From: Clostridia bacterium
Lineage (GTDB): Bacteria; Bacillota_A; Clostridia; Oscillospirales; CAG-272
NCBI GenBank assembly: GCA_017626655.1
Contig: JAGAIH010000522.1
Span: 1 to 5,633 of the forward strand
Length of the DNA: 5,633 bases
Direction: 5' to 3'
Made by a program: the position numbers and the translations under genes. A model generated the notes under the pieces. It was not told the origin of the DNA. It worked only from the letters and a program-made list of their open reading frames with translations, and searched no databases. Numbering within the stretch: the first letter of the stretch is position 1; each line of letters opens with the position of its first letter. Shown here one piece after another: positions 4,184 to 5,633 of the stretch.

Positions 4184-5509
4184 TCAACAGCAGATCCACA
4201 GCCCCAACAGCGCCGCCGCCATGGCGGGGACCGCCACCGTGGCGCCGTATTTGACGAAGCGGATAAAGGAGAAGGGAACCCCGTGGTCGTGGAGCTGACC
4301 CGTCCACATGATGCCCGCCAAAGCCCCCGTGGGGGTGAAGAAGGCGCCAAGGTTGGAGCCTATAACCGCCGAGAAGAGAGCCGCCGTGGTGAGAGATCCC
4401 GCCTCCATGCTCCCCACCACCGAGCTGTACAGCACGCTCATGGGGATGTTGTTGACGATATTGGCGGCGAAGAAGGAGGAGACCCCGAAGGAGGCCACCG
4501 TACCCCCCACGGTGGTGGGAGCCGCCAGGAAGCTACCCAGGGCGGCGGTGATGCCGTACTTGTCCAGGGCCAGGACCAGGATGAACATGGAGATCACGAA
4601 GGGAGCCAGATCCCAGGGGGCGCGGATGATACAGCGGGCGATCAGGAAGATCCCGCGCCGACGGAAGAAGCTGATGGCCATGGTGCAGAGGATCAGGCTG
4701 ACGAAAAAGACGCAGGTGATGAGCCACATGGGCAGATTGATAAAGGAGGAAACCGACAGAAGGATGATGCACCCGCCCAGATGGCAGAGGCCCACCACCT
4801 CGGTGGGGAGATCCACGACGGGCGCGGGGGAGTCCTCGGGGTCCAGAGGCGCGCGGAGCTTCTTGAAAAAGAGCAGGTACAGCACCCCCAGGGAGACCAG
4901 CCCCGCCAGGGCCGTAGGCAGGATCATGCGGGCGGTGTAGGCCGGGAAGGAGACCCCCGTGCCCGTCATGAGGTAGATGTTGGTGGGGTTGCCGATGATG
5001 AGAGCCATGCTCCAGGTGTTGGCGGCCACGAACTCCGACACTAGGTAGGGCAGAGGATCGATCCGCGCCGACTTGGCGAAGTGGCAGATGAAGGGGGTGA
5101 AGGTCAGAACGATGATGTCATTGGAGGTGAAGACCGTAAGGACCGACACCAGGGCGTAGAGCAGGAAGAACAGGGTGGTCTGGCTCCCCTTGGCTCTCCC
5201 CAGCACCTTGTGGGCCAGGAGGCGGAAGAAGCCGATCTCGTCCAGGTAGACCGACATCATGGTCATGGAGAAGAAGAGGAGCAGGATCTTGATGGGGTTC
5301 ACGTCCCCTGCCCCGGTCAGCCCCGCGGCGATCTCGGCGGGGGTCAGAAGCCCGCTGACCGTGAGGGCGACCGCTCCCGCGAGAGGTGCTAACCAGAAGA
5401 TGCTGATCTTCTTGCCTCCGATCATGACGGCGGGCTTGGCGAAGACCAGGGTAATGAGGGCGGCGCAGGTAACGAGGAATATGGTGAGGACGGCGACGGT
5501 AGGGGTCAT
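4184..5509 (-). CDS. ArsB/NhaD-SLC13-type (ion transporter superfamily) permease
   Basis: 441 residues, highly hydrophobic, with about ten to twelve membrane helices, the usual size for ArsB/NhaD/DASS carriers, which export arsenite or exchange Na+ with anions or protons. Two repeat halves are visible. The first has FTSNDIIVLTFTPFI (127-141) and ALIIGNPTNIYL (169-180). The second has APWDLAPFVISMFILVLAL (297-315), NIVNNIPMSVL (350-360) and GSNLGAFFTPTGALAGIMW (384-402). These re-entrant-hairpin signatures (SND, NPTNI, NNIP, GSNLG..FTPTG) resemble ArsB more than the SNT-type dicarboxylate symporters. No arsR, arsC or arsA lies in the window, so arsenite as substrate is not supported. The ATG at 5509 has a GAGG (5517-5520) upstream at 7 bases, weaker than its neighbours' sites. 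It stands alone: 223 bp separate it from the next gene downstream. Substrate unknown. Confidence 0.85.
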   Translation of the reverse strand: MTPTVAVLTIFLVTCAALITLVFAKPAVMIGGKKISIFWLAPLAGAVALTVSGLLTPAEIAAGLTGAGDVNPIKILLLFFSMTMMSVYLDEIGFFRLLAHKVLGRAKGSQTTLFFLLYALVSVLTVFTSNDIIVLTFTPFICHFAKSARIDPLPYLVSEFVAANTWSMALIIGNPTNIYLMTGTGVSFPAYTARMILPTALAGLVSLGVLYLLFFKKLRAPLDPEDSPAPVVDLPTEVVGLCHLGGCIILLSVSSFINLPMWLITCVFFVSLILCTMAISFFRRRGIFLIARCIIRAPWDLAPFVISMFILVLALDKYGITAALGSFLAAPTTVGGTVASFGVSSFFAANIVNNIPMSVLYSSVVGSMEAGSLTTAALFSAVIGSNLGAFFTPTGALAGIMWTGQLHDHGVPFSFIRFVKYGATVAVPAMAAALLGLWICC

Positions 5510-5552
5510 ATGTGTACCTCGGAATCATTGGAATGGGGGAAACGGTGGGAAT

Positions 5553-5580
5553 TCATAATTCGCAAATCGTAATTCGTAAT
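5553..5580. repeat. Degenerate 7-bp tandem repeat, four units
   Basis: Plus-strand units TCATAAT, TCGCAAA, TCGTAAT, TCGTAAT give a consensus TCGTAAT. They lie 43-71 bp upstream of the permease start codon, in an A+T-rich island within otherwise G+C-rich DNA, and could overlap its promoter. No -10/-35 pair is convincing here. Confidence 0.6.
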
Positions 5581-5598
5581 GTACGGGGGTGATTGGGC

Positions 5599-5633
5599 TT
5601 CAAATTTGGGTTTGTCGGTCTGACGGAACAGAG
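5599..5633. repeat. Second copy of the MITE-like element's outer end, cut by the window edge
   Basis: These 35 bases match 2177-2211 at 34 positions (one C/T difference), in the same orientation. They include CAAATTTGGGTTTGTCGG and TGACGGAACAGAG. Both copies sit just upstream of a minus-strand gene (permease here, lipoprotein at 2142). The match runs to the last base of the window, so a further element copy probably continues beyond it. Confidence 0.8.

Noticed and set aside
4184..5509. An arsenic resistance operon.
   Set aside because: Only an ArsB-like permease is present; no arsR, arsC, arsA or arsD accompanies it.

Overview
The window is 5.6 kb of G+C-rich bacterial DNA in which every supported gene reads on the minus strand. 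The maf-mreB order, strong AAAGGAG/GGAGGT ribosome binding sites, an extended -10 promoter and a lipoprotein signal point to a Firmicute, probably a gut-type Clostridia/Oscillospirales member. The lineage is inferred from style and from memory of similar intergenic repeats; no rRNA or tRNA is present to confirm it.

Layout, in transcription order from the right edge. (1) 5510-5633: a 7-bp tandem repeat and the edge of a repeated element, upstream of (2) an ArsB/NhaD-SLC13-type permease (4184-5509). (3) A 223-bp intergenic region with a candidate promoter and two imperfect palindromes. (4) Two tandem paralogous four-helix membrane proteins of unknown function (3283-3960 and 2512-3192), sharing leader sequence and a C-terminal SFYSL. 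(5) A 284-bp non-coding element with long, structured terminal inverted repeats (about 2179-2462). (6) A lipoprotein gene (1192-2142) with a conserved C-terminal domain of unknown function, closed by a clear intrinsic terminator. (7) A strong promoter driving maf (413-1003) and then mreB (358 to beyond the left edge).

The maf-mreB pair is the only unit with a well-understood role: nucleotide-pool or division housekeeping next to cell-shape control, as in Bacillus subtilis. The permease, the paralogous membrane pair and the lipoprotein are all envelope proteins, but nothing shows that they work together. I see no defence system, CRISPR array or self-mobilising transposon. The most unusual items are the structured MITE-like element with a second partial copy at the right edge, the tandem paralogs with a near inverted repeat at the block ends, and an MreB-family protein with Gln where the ATPase glutamate is expected.
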